From NCBI RefSeq assembly GCF_000208865.1, contig NC_018398.1, positions 3,100,001 to 3,164,000 of the forward strand: a stretch of 64,000 nucleotides of DNA. The letters are read 5' to 3'. Under the pieces are notes generated by a model, which did not search any database, was not told where the DNA came from, and was given only the letters and a program-made list of their open reading frames with translations. The position numbers and the translations under genes were made by a program. This stretch comes from Neospora caninum Liverpool. Its lineage: Eukaryota > Apicomplexa > Conoidasida > Eucoccidiorida > Sarcocystidae. This document shows positions 1 through 13,300 of this stretch, in pieces. Positions within the stretch are counted from its first letter, which is position 1. The number at the start of each line of letters is the position of its first letter.

Positions 1-449
1 CTATTAAGACATGCATATACGTAGACAAATACAGACGCACGGGTGGATGGCTTCGTGATGCATGCACACATGCACGTGGAGCTACAGTGTGCAGCTAGAT
101 ATATGTATCCACGAATGTGAAGTTCGGGACTAGACGCTTCGCGCCATGCAGTCATTTACTTTCCTGTAGATGTGGAACAACACATTCGGCATTTCTGTCT
201 ATCTATACCTATCTAACTATGCATATACAATTGCACATGCCTCCACCCATACATGTATAGATAGACGTATTGTGTTTGTGCGGTTCTGCGGGTGCGTGGA
301 GTCCCCTAGAGTTGTCGGTCTTCATCGGCGTGCGGAGCTGTGGACCGCGGTGCTTGTGGGGGCGACATGGGAGGTAAAAACACTGTATCTGGAACTTTTG
401 GTCTATCATCTTTTCTGCTCTGGCCGCTGTTTGTCTCGCCTGCGTTTAG
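1..449. other. Stretch upstream of the first visible SNARE exon, probably intron
   Basis: Contains short ORFs on both strands and several CATGCA/TGCATG words, but nothing resembling a longin domain. A TTTAG acceptor at 445-449 immediately precedes the first SNARE exon, so most of this is best read as an intron of that gene. Confidence 0.5.
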
Positions 450-1306
450 GATGAATATCGCCACGGGCGGGCGCGAGGGAGCCAGCAGGTGGAACGCGTC
501 GAGAAGGAGCTAGAAGCAGTCACGGAGATCGTTCGAGAAAACATCAGTGAGGGAGAAAGGAGAAAAGAAAGCGGGGCCGCAGCGTTAAGCAAAAGCAATC
601 CAATAAGGAGGGAAGAAGCAATAAGAGAAGAAAGAATAAGAGAAGAGGCTTTCCTCAGCCGAGGGGCAACCGAACGGGGGGGGGGGGGCGAGTCGGTGGG
701 GACCGTCTCGCTTCGTGTCGCTTTCACTTGCAGTGGGGCGGAACTGCTCGGGATCTTCTGTGAGTTGAGAAACTGTCCTTCGCTTCATTTGCTCTTTCTC
801 GCGGCAGACAAGGTCCTCGAGCGAGGCGAACAGATCGAGTGTCTGGTTGGGAAAACCAGCAATCTACGGGACAGTGTAAGTCTGCACGCGCAGCCTCGCT
901 GAGTGCATACAAAGCGCCGCGGGGAGTGTCGGCGTGCCCCGCGGTGAGGCTTCCGACAAACGCCGACTTCCGCCAGTGTAAAACAAGATAGAAAACGTCA
1001 GAACGCGCGTCTCTGAGCATAGATTCTAGCTCGCACCTTAAGCATATATACATGTATACATATGCATATATGTAAACATTCGTCTCTCCAGTTGTGTCGG
1101 AAAGAGTTTCAAACGTGAGACTCGCTGTATTCATATACGACGTGAAGAGCCCATACATACTAGTATATATAAGTATGCGTGTATCTAGGACCACGTGCGT
1201 CCATATATATATATATATATATGAATATGCACATCCGTGTAGCTATATACCTTGTATGTGTCTGTGTGTCTTTCTCTCTCTGGTTCGCTCTCTTTCTCTC
1301 TCTCTC

Positions 1307-1341
<35 letters not shown>

Positions 1342-1677
1342 AACCGTATGTGTATTCTTGCATGCTGTGATTTTAAGCTCCTTGTGATCTCTGTCTTTCA
1401 GGCCTACGGATTTCGGAAGGCGTCTCGAGAGCTTCGACGGCACGTGTGGTGGTCCTCGACGAAACCGTACTTCATCGTTTTTGGGATGATTGTAGTGAGT
1501 TCCGATGTCTCGATTTTTTCCGAAATCGCGTCGGATGTTTGCGAGTCTCACGAAAGCGGTAGAAGGCCCTTTTAGTTTCCGTGCTTGTTTCTCTTATGTT
1601 CTCAGGTCCTCATCATCATCCTCGCCTCCTTCTTTTGTGGCGGGCTTACCTTCCAAGCCTGCCTGCGTATCACATAA
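450..1677 (+). CDS. VAMP7-like R-SNARE, 3' part (5' exons outside the window)
   Basis: A vesicle-associated R-SNARE that would drive membrane fusion in the endolysosomal/secretory system. Four exons are read: 450-546, 808-875, 1402-1494 and 1606-1677 (TAA), with phases that close. The first two give a SNARE helix around VEKELEAVTEIVRENI and KVLERGEQIECLVGKT; the Arg in LERGEQ is the expected zero-layer arginine. Exon 3 continues the helix (AYGFRKASREL) and starts a membrane anchor (KPYFIVFGMIV). Exon 4 finishes it with VLIIILASFF and a short CGG-containing lumenal tail, the tail pattern of VAMP7 rather than of short synaptobrevins. Donors are GTGAGG, GTAAGT and GTGAGT. The N-terminal longin domain expected for VAMP7 is not visible in bases 1-449, so those exons probably lie to the left. 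The family call is firm; the exact VAMP subtype is inferred. Confidence 0.9.
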
Positions 1678-2407
1678 TCAGTCTATATCTATCTAGCTTA
1701 CTCCTAGCTCCTTCTCTCTCTCTCTATATATATATATATGCATATAGTTGTATGCATATATATCCGTCTGCCTGGCTATCAGGCTCAGCTTACACTCACA
1801 ATAATGCTGCTCGTTCTGTACATACAGATATGGGGAGAAATGCATTCCATCACTTACATTTTGTCGCTGCATTTACTATTCATATTTTGTGGTGCTTACG
1901 CAGTCAGCGAGAGGTTTGCTCATTCGTGGAATTGTACTTTTTTTGAACCGTCAAAAAAAGGCTTTCCAAGCGCATGCACCTATGAAACTTTTACCCAACC
2001 CACTGGTTATCTATCAATCTCTATTCATATATATACGTATCTTGTATTTAATTATTTACATAAACGAATGAGTCCCTTTTCAAGAGAGAACCGTGGTGTA
2101 TTTCAAGTTTGGTCAAAAGCCTTTGTTGGCTAGCTCCTCTTTCCATGTTTCACGTTGTCACTCGGACTGTCCAAGCGCTTCAGTATCCCCCGTACCTGTC
2201 GAGAAAACCCGCTTTTTTTGAATCCTGGGAGAGTCTCCCCTCTTCATGTTTCTCTCCAAAGTCGAGCAGACCTTTGCCCGCTTCGCCCCGCCACCAGCCG
2301 GCGGTGTACGGACACTCGCCCGCGCTTTGCCAGCGGCTTAAGAGGCGCGAAAGCTCAAAAACTCTTGGGGACCGCAGAGCTCGCCAATACATGTATACAA
2401 TATAATT

Positions 2408-2451
<44 letters not shown>

Positions 2452-3959
2452 CGTTGTACGCACCTTAAATGTATATTGTTGGGAAGATACGCCTAGCGGT
2501 AGAATATCCAAGGCTATCAGTCGCATTCTCTCTGTGTAGAGACACCCTCCTATGCATACTTACATATATATATGTATATATATATATATATATTATATTG
2601 GTATCTTTGCATGTGCTTTGTGATGCATGCGGAGATAGGGATGGGTGTCTCAAGCGGAGTTGACTGAGGTAGAGAGAGGGAGTTCACAGGGAGCATCACG
2701 CCGTGAGCTTCAGGAAGGCACGCCCGTCCCCTATTTTAGGAAATAGTTGAAAGGAACTTCGTGTCCTCGGGCATTTTTTTCTGAGAAGGCTCCAACCGCA
2801 GTCGAGAACAGCGCAGGGCGAAGGCACCATGGACAGCTCCGCTGATTTTCCAGAACTTGCGGGGGCGTTTCGAGAGGGTGCAGGTTCGGATCGACGCGAA
2901 CCCCGTTTCTGGACGTTTTCCAAAGCTTGAAAAATAGGCCTTCTGCGTTTGGGCACCCTTCCATGTATCCAGTGTGCAAAAATCTCCGCGCGAACGTTTC
3001 CCGCGACGGCAAGAAGCGCGCGACAGCCTTGCCGACTGCGCGTTGCGCTGCTCGAAAAAAGAACGCCTTCCACAGCCCCAGATGCGCGAAAAACGCACAA
3101 GTCCGAGCACCTCCTCCGCCCTCTAAACGCCGTGTCTTTCTCGACAAAATCGCGATCTGTGCACAGAGGGTAAAGAGATCTTCTCGGACTGCATGCACGG
3201 ACTAGCCTAATTCAAGGTAGGGCGCTGGGAGGTGGCCGTACACCCGATGCGCTTCGCCACGCGCCGCGCCGGCCTCCTCACGACCAAAGATGCAAACTTT
3301 CCATTAAAAGAGCACACATCACGCAAACGCCGCCCTGCCGCGAACAAGACTCCTCGCAGTTGCGGTCCTCCCATAGTCTCCCCACGGAGAGGCGCCATGT
3401 GCACAAGCGCATGCAGAGAGAAACTGTGTGTCTCTGTGCACAAACTCCCCTGGAGGCGCGGAACAGGTTTCGCGCCTCACGGGGTGAAAAAAGTGAGAAA
3501 CTGTGCAGCCTCTCGCGCTAACCCGTCACATGCACACGAGAGGCGAAGACGTCTTGACGCTCGTCAAAGAGAGAACTGAACAAACACCTAGGCACACATA
3601 CAGAGGAACGGACTTTCATCTCTAAATGTGTTCGTGTATTTATCTGGATACACGGGACTCCGCGCGGCCACATTCGCACCTCTTCCCTCAGGTCCCACAC
3701 GTGGCAAGTTTGCCCAAGCCCTCGAAAAAGCCAAGCGGGCGTCGTTCCAGCTCTTTCGCCACCCTGTCGAGATTGCTTCAAGGAAAAAAGTGACGCAGTG
3801 TGAGAAGGCTATGATACACTACACCGCGAGCAAACGAAATGCGACACACATATTTTCATACATACACATATACACATGCATATACAATATACATATATAT
3901 ATGTAAATGTGTGTATGTATGTAGATCCGTGGATATGCGAGAACAGAGTCACAGTGTTT
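1678..3959. other. Convergent spacer between the SNARE and MAF1 genes
   Basis: No gene can be supported. The left half is AT-rich with (TA)n runs (about 1726-1740, 2413-2449 and 2565-2594). From about 2700 to 3580 the DNA turns GC-rich and all frames stay open for 100-150 codons on one strand or the other, without family similarity or consistent splice structure. It probably holds the two 3' UTRs. Confidence 0.45.
2413..2449. repeat. (TA)n microsatellite
   Basis: An uninterrupted TA run of about 37 bases in the SNARE/MAF1 spacer, one of the longest in the window. Confidence 0.9.
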
Positions 3960-5342
3960 TCACGCGTAGGCACAAGCTGAAGAAGGGAGTTCCAAATCGC
4001 TGAGTGTGTCGGGGTCTTCCTCTTCACCGAAGTCGTCTCGCTCTTCTCCAGTAGGGTTGTCGTGGTCTCTATCATCCAGGCCGAAAGCAGCCCTCGTCAC
4101 AAATATATCGCCTGCACCAAACAGCATGCACGCATCTACACAATGTCTTGTACATTATCAACATTCGTGTATGAGATAGAGATGCGTATGAGGGTTACGT
4201 GTCCAACGGTGTCTGTGTGCAGAGAATGACGCGCATTCGTAAACAGACGCGCAGAGAGGACACGCACGCGTTCCTGTACACCTTGTGCGACGCAATTCGA
4301 ACAGGAAGAAAGACACATCCGTCACTGTTCCAGGCATCCCACGTCGAGGCAGAAACGAGCGTCTAAGTTTCCGCACATGGACAAAACGACGGGCACATGG
4401 TAACAAGGACAACCTCTACATCCATACCCAAACGTATATATACACATATGCGTCCCTACATCACATACATCTACATCCATCTCCGACCATACATGCATAT
4501 ACATGTATCTGTGTACGAATGCAGATACCTATATATATATATATATGGGTATGTATATATGTATAGATACGTGGCACAGTGCATGTGTGGAGGTGAGAGT
4601 CACCCAATCGTCTGGTGGTGAAGAGTCGACTCTGACGCGTTCGGCTTTTTCCCCGTCTTGAGTCACCGCGAGAGTGCTCACCAACGTCGTCTTCTTCGAG
4701 GCCTGCGGCGCCTTCTTCGACTCCGCCCGCCGCTTTGCAGGTGCAATTGCAGGTGAAGAAAAGGAGCTTCTCTTCACTGCGGTCGTGGAAGAAGAAGGAG
4801 AGGGAGAAGAGCGAAATGCTGTTTGACTGGGTCCAGCCGCACGTTGCGCCTCCGGGGACGGTTCCGTCGAGTTCCCGCGGTTTCGCAAAGACAGACGTTC
4901 TTCGGCGCGCCTTTCCGCCGCGCAGCGCGAGAGCTACCCCCGGAGCCTCGCGTCGGCGTCCCTTCTGGCCGTCCTTCTCCGACACAACTTCCTTATCTTC
5001 TCGGTGCGAGTCCTCCTCACTCCACAGCACCGGCGACTTCCGCCCGTCGCCCACAGGACGCAGCGGCTGACTGGACAGCGAAGAAAACGAAGCTGAGGAG
5101 GAAAACGACGAAGACCGGGAAAACGACGCAGGGTCATACAGAACGAGCGGCGCCGGATCGTCGCTGCTCCCAACCCGCAGAAAATAAATGTCCGTACACT
5201 CCAAGCGAATGCTCGCCTGAAAACACACGCAGACACAGAGCGGACACATGCGCATACGCATACATCCGCAGACAGAGAGGCCAAACGATGTCCACGGGTT
5301 GATGCACATGCATACATGAACACAGAAGTTACATACATATTG

Positions 5343-5379
<37 letters not shown>

Positions 5380-6557
5380 GTAGTTACAGCTCATGCACAT
5401 GGATGACAAATTTTCCTACCTTGATGGCCGCCCAGAGTTGCTGAAGAAAACCAGGGACGACGCGCTCGACGACACACAGACGTTTGTTGATTTCCGCCTC
5501 GACGTCTTCGACGCGCGCAGCCTGCTCGAACATCGCGGGAGTCAAGGCGCTGCTGAAGAGGAGAGGCAATCCCCGAGAAAGTCGCAGGAAACAGCGACAC
5601 TGAGGCCAACGTGTGTGTGAGTGTGGGGGCACGACGAAACTCGACTGCTCGGCGCAGGGGCATGCACGTGGACCCGTCCATCTATCTTCCAACCTTTTCT
5701 CTTCCCATGTCATCATCTTGAAGTTCACACCCCCCCCCCCCCCGTTTTTCCTTCTCCCTGTTCACCTCTTCCCTTTTCTGTTGCGGACGTAAACACCTGA
5801 CAGGGATTTCGTGTTTTTTTGTCGCCCTACGAAGCCGTCTCTTTGCCCGTTTGCCTCACCAGAATTCGTAGTCCGGAAAGCACTGATTCAGTGCTCCAAT
5901 CAAGTTGATAAGGACTTCTTTCCCGTCGGCGTCCTCGCTGTCAGTCAGTTCCACGTCGCCGTCGTCCGGGCTCTTCTCCCCGCAGCGGACCTGTTTTGCG
6001 TCTCGCCTGCCTGGCTTCGAGAGGACTCGGGGCCTGGCTTCGGTCTCTCGCTGCGCGTCGGCGCTCCGGCCGCGCGGGCGCTGAGTTCTGCTCCGAGTCG
6101 CCTCGCCGTCTCCGCAGCCTTCCTCTTCCCGCTCGAGTTTCCTCCCGGGGAGGTCTACCTGGCGCGGCGGCAGCAGAAAGGCTGAGCACGAGAGCGCAGG
6201 CGAAGAGAAGGTGGACGACGGCGAAGAGGATGTTTTTCGCTTCTTTCGGGAGTTCGGACTCACGCACGCCTCTCTGCATGCGTCCTTCTCTTTGACATCC
6301 TTGGGGAGCCTAAGGGCTGCAGCTTTGCCGCCACAAGGCGACGAGAGCAGAATCGGAGGTGGCGAGGAAGAGGCGAGAAACAGCGGCGACGACGAAATCT
6401 CCTTCTCGATCTCTCGGGCCAACTGCCGTCGCTCCACGCACGACTGACTTGCCGTGGACAAGAGCTCGAGACGTCCTCGAATCACCCGATCGCCCACATC
6501 CAAGTGCTGGAGCAGCGCCGACAGGCGCGTCAAGGCAGGTGCGTCGAGAAATCGCAT
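3960..6557 (-). CDS. MAF1: MAF1, repressor of RNA polymerase III
   Basis: MAF1 binds and silences RNA polymerase III when cells are starved or stressed. This is not the unrelated Toxoplasma 'mitochondrial association factor 1'. Exons in transcript order are 6557-5860, 5552-5420, 5216-4682 and 4111-3960 (TGA), giving 505 aa. Residue 1 onward (MRFLDAPALTRL, then GDRVIRGRLELLS) matches the family start, which is why the ATG at 6557 is preferred to the in-frame one at 6644. The second half of the fold begins at FPDYEF, runs through the helix FLQQLWAAI and ECTDIYFLRV, and ends with SLFSLSFFFHDRSEEKLLFF (about 412-431), the counterpart of the LWSFNYFFYNKR strand. The last exon gives an acidic tail (EERDDFGEEEDPDTLSDLE), also usual for MAF1. 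The protein is about twice the human length because of Ser/Arg-rich insertions, at about 40-205 and 300-400. It converges on the SNARE gene. Confidence 0.93.
5347..5375. repeat. (TA)n microsatellite in a MAF1 intron
   Basis: About 29 bases of alternating TA inside the intron between MAF1 exons 2 and 3. Confidence 0.9.
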
Positions 6558-9500
6558 TGTGGAGAAGGGTGGGGAAACAGCTGTGCATCCACGGCGCTCG
6601 GTGTGCAGACTCTTTCTGGGCAGAAGCAGAAGGAATGCACGCACCGGTGTGCGATTCCCTCGTTTGGTCCAGAGTTCTGAAGAAGGAGAGAATTCGGCTC
6701 GGTTTTCGAACAGAACCGAGACTACAGAAGGAAGCGGTCAACGGGTGAGTGACACAGAAGCCAGCAGAGAAGAAGACGGGGGCTCAAGCAAGATAAAAAA
6801 CGGCAAAAAAGAAAAGGCCACGGGTGCTCAAAGTCGACCTGCAATATCACGCTTCAACGGAGACGATGCCCGTGTTCGTATTGACGCTGCGGCATCCAAA
6901 CAGTTTCACAACTTCCCACGCAACTTACAGAAACACACGAATGCAGAGCTCCTTCAACGGAGACACGCACACACACACACACACATACACAGCCAAAAAG
7001 GTACACAAGTACGTGGTTCGTGGACAGTGGACGACGGCAGAAACGATGCACCTGTTGAGGCAAATCGCACGCAGCAGAAGATCGGGATTCATGCCGTCAG
7101 GTACACAACGGACGGGCTCTGGTGGGCGGCGAGGAAGAGCGCGACAGCTGGGTGTCTACGGAGCTATCCGAAAGGAGGCCTTGCGGAGAGTAGCTTGGAA
7201 CACAGCGGTATTGGCAGCAGGGCGTGAAGCATTTCCCGCGGAGTTGGAGAGGCAGTCATGAGGGCGAGACACAGTTTCTCTCGGATACTTATGGACAGCG
7301 GGCGGCGATACACGGCGTGTGCGATCCACGGAGCGGGGAGGCGACGCGAAAGGGGAAAGGTCCGTCGGAAAAACGGAGGAAACGCGCCCCATCCTTGCTC
7401 CCTTGAGGGTGAAGTCGCTTCTGTGCGGCGGCGGGGGAATCGGCCGAGAGAGAGGAAAAAGCGAGAGTCGGCAAGACGACGCACAGCTCGCCGGCGCGGT
7501 TCCTGCGGCAGCTGGCGGTCTTGGCGGAATTGCGTTGCACCGGAACAGATGAAGACCCAGCGAAGAGACACACGAAGCACGAAGGAAAAGGACAAGGCAG
7601 CGACCAGCGCGAGAAAAACACCAGGATACGGAATCCCAAGGGGAAGAGCCAGAGAAAAAGCACGGGGACACCAGGCGGCCCCGGCTTAGGAGAGCAGCGG
7701 GCGGAGACCGGCCTGAATAGAAAACCAGAAACACAAGCAGAGAGACGAGACAAACGGCGAGGAAATGCGTAGTGAAAGGGGCGGACTTAGTGGAACGGCA
7801 CCTCGTTTTCAGCACAGTTTCGGCGCGTTCTAGGAATGCAGTGTAGATACACCGTGGAGGCCGGATGCGCGGAAACGGCGGCAAGGACCTTGGAGCGATT
7901 TCTTCAGGCAGAGGAAAAACAGAGGAGAACGGAGAAGAGAAAATTGGCCCGTTTTTAAGAAAAACAGCAAAGTGTAACGAGGGGAGGGAGTCTCTCGCCG
8001 GGGAGGGGAAATGCGCAGTTCGGATGACCGTTCCTCGTGTTGCACAGGTCGAACCCCCGATTGCCAGCCTCCGGTCTGGGAGTCAGTCAAGCGTCCGTTT
8101 TTGTGGCGCTTTTTGTCTTCCCTTTCCACTATCCCGTCAGGACAAACAAGAACCTGGTAAATTTTGAAAGACCGAGCGAAACCGCCTCTGTCTATGTCCG
8201 TTTTGCCTTTCTTCCCGCGAGACGCCCGCGAGGCCGCTGACAGAACGCCTCGACTGCGCGCTATTTGCACCTTTCTGGCGGAGCCGTCTCGACTCTGTTT
8301 CCCTGCCGTGTCATCCCCCGTCTCGTGGACTATAGCACGAAACAATGAGATGTGCATGGAAGCCTTCATGAAGGCCGCATAAATCTCTGTGTCCGCCGGG
8401 CCCGTCAGAAAAGACAACGGACCTCCGCCAGACGCAGCAGGTTTGCCGAGAAAACACTTGTGTTCCAGTTAGTCGGCTTCGTCTCAGCGTTCCAGGTCAA
8501 AATTCGAATCGGGGACATAGACAGGAGAGAAAAACCAACGCTTGGTGCCACACAAAACTGTCCACGTCTCAGATTGCCACACACCGAACTTGGAAACGCT
8601 CTTGCGCGTTGTCGACTCGAAGCGTTCCAGTTCCACCGCTCACAAAAATGCGGATCACACATCGGCCGGCACGCTGCTTGTCGAGAGCAGGAATTGTACT
8701 GGCACAAACCAGAGAAGAATCGCGAGATGCCTAACGAACGGGAGGGAGGTGATCCTTGTGTGTACCGGAAGTCAGTAAGCAAAGCGACGACATCAGCAGC
8801 TGAGAACTTGCGAACCTCACGGAAAGCTACATACATAAGGTACGCGTAGAGAGAGGCACACCCCTGCACGGTTACAGGAGGCCCCATTCGCTTGCTACCG
8901 AGAAAACGAAGGAAGGTAGCATTTCCGACGGTACAGCCTCGTTATCCTCCCCGGCAAGCTCAGACGCGTGGCGTCTACACAGGAGGCCGGGCGCGCAGGA
9001 ATGCGCTGTTTGTTGCCATCGATTGCGTTCCCTTCTGTCGGGCGCGTGCTGAGGTCTCCAGAGGCCTTTCGGTTGGTGCTGTGACTGATGAACCGGGGAA
9101 AAGACGCAGCGTGTAGCAGTTTTAAGCTGCATTGCGTTCAAACTTTACACTGGATACGTTAACAACTCACTACAGACCACGAGACAAAGACAGTCTAATA
9201 CGTAACTCCGTCCGTGGAAAACTACAGAGCTTCCAGCGATTAAATTCACGAAACGTGTCTAGTTCGCCTAGGCAGCACGACCCCAACTCAGAGAGTGCAC
9301 TGTTTTTCTTCACAATCCTGAATCGCGAAGGTCGTAAAAGGCTGATTTGGTGTCAGACCCAAGCATATCGTCGGCCACTTTGTGTTGACACGCGGTTGCC
9401 ATGCGTCTGTTGTTCCCGGAAGTACGCGTCGGACGGAGAAGCTAACCCGTGTCTTTCTGCGCCCCGTGCTCTGAACTGGACTTCCGCACCTGCCGATTGC

Positions 9501-10312
9501 CTCTACGACCGCCAGACGTGTTGCGAGTAGAGGACGTAAAAAGGTTGGTGCACTCACAAGCGGACTGGTCCGGTGATGGAGGATCGGTAGACGAGGACGT
9601 GAACAGATTCCCGCCGACGTCACCGTCACTAGTCAGCCCACAAAAAGGACGCCAACGACAAAGAGCTGTGTAGGTGCGATTCTGTGTGTACGGGTGTGAC
9701 AGCCAGATCCGCGAAACAACTGTCACGTCTCGCTGGTCGCGCAGTTCCTCTCTGGAGGCGGAATTGCGCGCGAGGTCCTGACTCGTTGCGGCTTCAAGGC
9801 TTTCCTTCCACTTGGCCATTCCCGCAGCGCCAGGCTTCGAAACCGTCGACTCGCCAAAAAAATCAAGACAAACACTCTAGTCTATCCACGAAAAGGTCTA
9901 ACACGCGTCTTTCTGAGTCGCAGTGCAATCAGAAGCCTCTTGTTTGGAACATTTCGCGTTTTCGGCACCCCGGTGTTCCCCTCGCGGGCCGACATTGCCT
10001 GCCTCCCTCGCAACTCAGTACATCGCCACGACGCCCCAAACGCGTTGGTATACGGTGCATACACTCCCGCACGCCCCTGCTCATTGTTCCTCTGGGCTCT
10101 CTCCATTCCCTTCCCGCCCTCGTCGCTTTCGCGTTCTGTCCGCGAGGCGCCCAATCTGCCGCAAAACACAGCTGCCGCTCCTGTGCCTTCGCCCACAACT
10201 GTCGCTCGCACGGCGCCTCGTTCATTCGCACCGCGCCACGTCACACACGGAACACCACGAGAACGGAGCGAGGTTCGTACGTCGCGAGCCCCGTGTGCGC
10301 CGCGCCGCCCTC
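6558..10312. other. Spacer between the MAF1 start and the BAF60 stop
   Basis: Should contain the MAF1 promoter and 5' UTR on its left and the BAF60 3' UTR on its right. Two minus-strand ORFs (7156-7884 and 8405-8887) were examined. The first begins with a Leu/Val-rich stretch, but its downstream sequence is arginine/proline-rich and unlike any family. Neither has convincing splice partners. A (CA)n tract lies at 6966-6985. Confidence 0.45.
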
Positions 10313-13300
10313 TCAGCCCATGTGCCCGCCTTGCCTCATCCCGGCTCCAGGTGCTCCAGGATGCATGCCGGGGCCTCCGCTCCAGAACTGCCCCGGCCCC
10401 AGGTGCGCCGGCAAGCCCTGAGCCTGGGCCCCGGCGGGCCAAGAGGTCCCCATCCCCCCCTGACCTGCCATGAGCCCGTGAGGCGCCATCATCTGGTGCA
10501 TCGGCATCCCAACCGGCGGCGCGTAAACGCCCGGCGCGGCCATCATGGGCGATCGCCTTCCAGGCTCCATCCGCCCGACTGCCTGGTACGGCCCCGCGGG
10601 CCGGGGGCCTCCAGCCGCGACGCCCATCATTGCGACAGAGGGATCTACGGGCGAGAACGAGGGACTGGGCCCGAAGTGCGCTCCAGGCGCCGGCGTCTTC
10701 ATCCCGCCGTGGGGCGCGAAGCCAGACCCGCCAGGCGCTCCGGGATCGCCGGAGACTCCGAGAGGCGGGTGGTCGACTCCACTCGGCCCGACCGGGTTGG
10801 GGATCTGCGAGGCGTCGAATGAGGCGCCAGCGGCGCCTCCGGAAGCCGCCGCGCCGGGGGCGAAGTTCGTCTGCGGAGCCGAAGCGCCGGAACTGAACGC
10901 GAGAGGAGAGGCGCTGTTCTGCGTCGGCGCAGGCGCCTCCTCCTTCTTCTTCACATGGCGACTCGCGCCCGCCGGTCGAGGCCGCTGGCTGCTGCTCGCG
11001 CCTCCAGTCGCTGGGTTCGTCCCCGCGCGAGGCTTCGCCGAGCGACTCGCGGCACCGGAAGACCCGGCGCCGCTGCTTGGCGCCGCTGGGGCGCCTTCCG
11101 CATTCTGCGAAGCGCACAGGAAAACATGCACCGAGAACGGTGAGAGACAGCGCAGAAAAGGCGTGAGAGGTCGAGAGACCGTGGGCGCCCGCGCGAAGAA
11201 ACGACAAGGGGGAGGCGCGCGGCTCCAGTGGAGGAAGAACACGGAGGAAACCCCCGCGAACGGAAAAAAAAGACACCCCCACGCATGAAAAGATCTAACC
11301 CGAGAGGGAGGACGAGCACGTCCGCCTGCAGAGGTATTCGCTTCAGGAGGTACGTTCATAGGGGGAGGCAAGTCGCATAATCCGCGCTCATGACTCTCGT
11401 GAAGGTCAGGTGAAAGCGAAGTTGCTCACCTCGCGTTGCCTTTTCCGCGGATCCGGGATGTTGAAAGAAGACAGCACCTTGCTGCACCACACGACAGGCA
11501 AACACAGACCGCGAGACCGTTGGTGCAAATGCACAGCCGCCTCGCCACGGGGGCTCGAAACCGGAAGAAGCCACGTGTGTGTGTGTGTGTGATCGACCTC
11601 AAGAAGAGTGTCAGCTCCGTCTCCGCCAGTGCATGTACAGTCAGGAAAACCGCATCTACGCCTCTACAGAAACCGCAGGACAGGCTCCGACACCCAGGGA
11701 GGCTCGGACGTGCAAACGGGTTGAACGGACCCCGACAGCCGGCGTCCGGGCGCGCCTGCGCACACCCGTGCATGCACTGTGGCCGCAGCGTTCGCCCAGG
11801 ATCGCAGAGTAAGATCGACGCAAATAAATGCGCGCCCAGCGTGCCCGACGGAGGCTACAGCTGCCTCCCTCTGGCAACAAGCTGACTGGTTACGGCTTGC
11901 CGGTTCTTGTGTGCATGCGCTGGGCACGACTTACCAAACTTGGTCTTCGTAGGGGACATTCCGCTTTTGCAGGTAGCGCTGGACGGCGCGCGGCACCCAG
12001 GGCTGCATTGAAGACACGAGAAATGGAACGAACGTGGCTGTTCGGGGGAACATGACCAAAAGTTTGCCTCGGCTCGATCGATCGCCCACACCCTTCAGGG
12101 GTGTCCCGACACCGTCACTGAAACGCGGAAACGCCGCGTTGCCGGCCTTTTGCGTCTGAGAGAAAGGCAAGCGCCCGCCGAAGCTCCGTCCTCCCCCTCA
12201 GCGCAACCGAGACGGGGCGACGGTCTTTTGTCCGAGCAGAAAGTGCACGCCCTCGCTCGCTCACCGAGGTGTAATACGCGGCTGTGCGCTGTCGAGTGTG
12301 GTAGTCGTAGACGAAATCCTCGTCCAGCAGTGCCTCGGAGATGTCGGGCAGCGTCGGCGACAGCTGCTGGTTCAGGAACTGCGATCCACCCAGAAGCGAG
12401 CACACCCGGACAGGTTTTGCCAACATGGGCACACGCGTGTCGAGCGATTCCCCCAAGAAGCGCTTCAAGGCCTGCAAGCCATCCGCTCTTGGTCCTCACT
12501 AGCTCTTTTTGAAACACACGCTTCACGGCGCCAGTGTGCATTCGGATGCTCGTCAGCCGCAGAGCTGCCTACACGCTTGCGAGACAGCGGATTGTCCGTT
12601 TTTATTCCCCCTCTACCGGACTCTTTTCTTCTCGTTTCTTTCCTCCTGCGCGGCTTTTCGGATTCTCCTCGCTCTCAACAGGCTGCCCTTTGCTTTCTCC
12701 CCAAAGACGGGGAGGTATCGTCGTGCGTGCAAGTTGGTAAGACTGGAAGCGCCACCGAAGTCGCGAAGCCAACTCACCGCCAGCGGGTCTTTCGCGAAGC
12801 CTTTGTAGAGGTTCAAGTACATGACGCGTTGCTGGAGCTTTTCCATCGCCTGCTTGAGTTTCGCGTCGATGTCGTCGCTTTGCCGCTGCATGCGAAGAAT
12901 GTCTTGCAGCAAGTGCTGCTCGTCCTCCGTCTGTTCGCCTTTCCCTCGCCGTTGGGCGCTACCGGGCGCCTGCGCGGCCCCAGGCGCCTGACTCGCCGCG
13001 CTGACAAGCTGGAGATGCTGCGTCTGAGTCGCCAGCTGCTGAAGCACTTGATGCTGGCTAGACAGCCAAGGGTCGAGGCCGAGGACGCAGCAACTCGTCG
13101 TCATGTTCTGAAGCATCGTCTCGACGGCGCACGACCAGAGCGCGGAGGTGGCGGTGAGCGCAGAGAGGCTGCCACAGCCCGCATGCGGCGCGCCCGGCCC
13201 GCCGACGCTCCACCCCGCGCCTGCGGTGTCTAGACACTCGAGCGTGAAATCGTAGGCCTGCTCGTTGTCGATCCAGTCCCCGCTAAGTTTCAGCGGATGC

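Noticed and set aside
170..454. Open frame upstream of the SNARE exon, considered as the longin domain
   Set aside because: No longin-like pattern. Cys/Arg-rich random-looking composition with no splice signals linking it to the next exon.
7156..7884. Minus-strand frame with a hydrophobic N-terminal stretch, considered as a membrane protein
   Set aside because: The rest is Arg/Pro/Ser-rich without any domain. It fits a GC-rich MAF1 leader or promoter better, and no splice partners were found.
12613..12777. Continuation of BAF60 exon 6 through the frame beyond 12778
   Set aside because: A strong GTGAGT donor at 12777 in phase 0 joins directly to the GCAG acceptor at 12472, and the joined sequence matches the SMARCD C-terminal region. 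The read-through does not.
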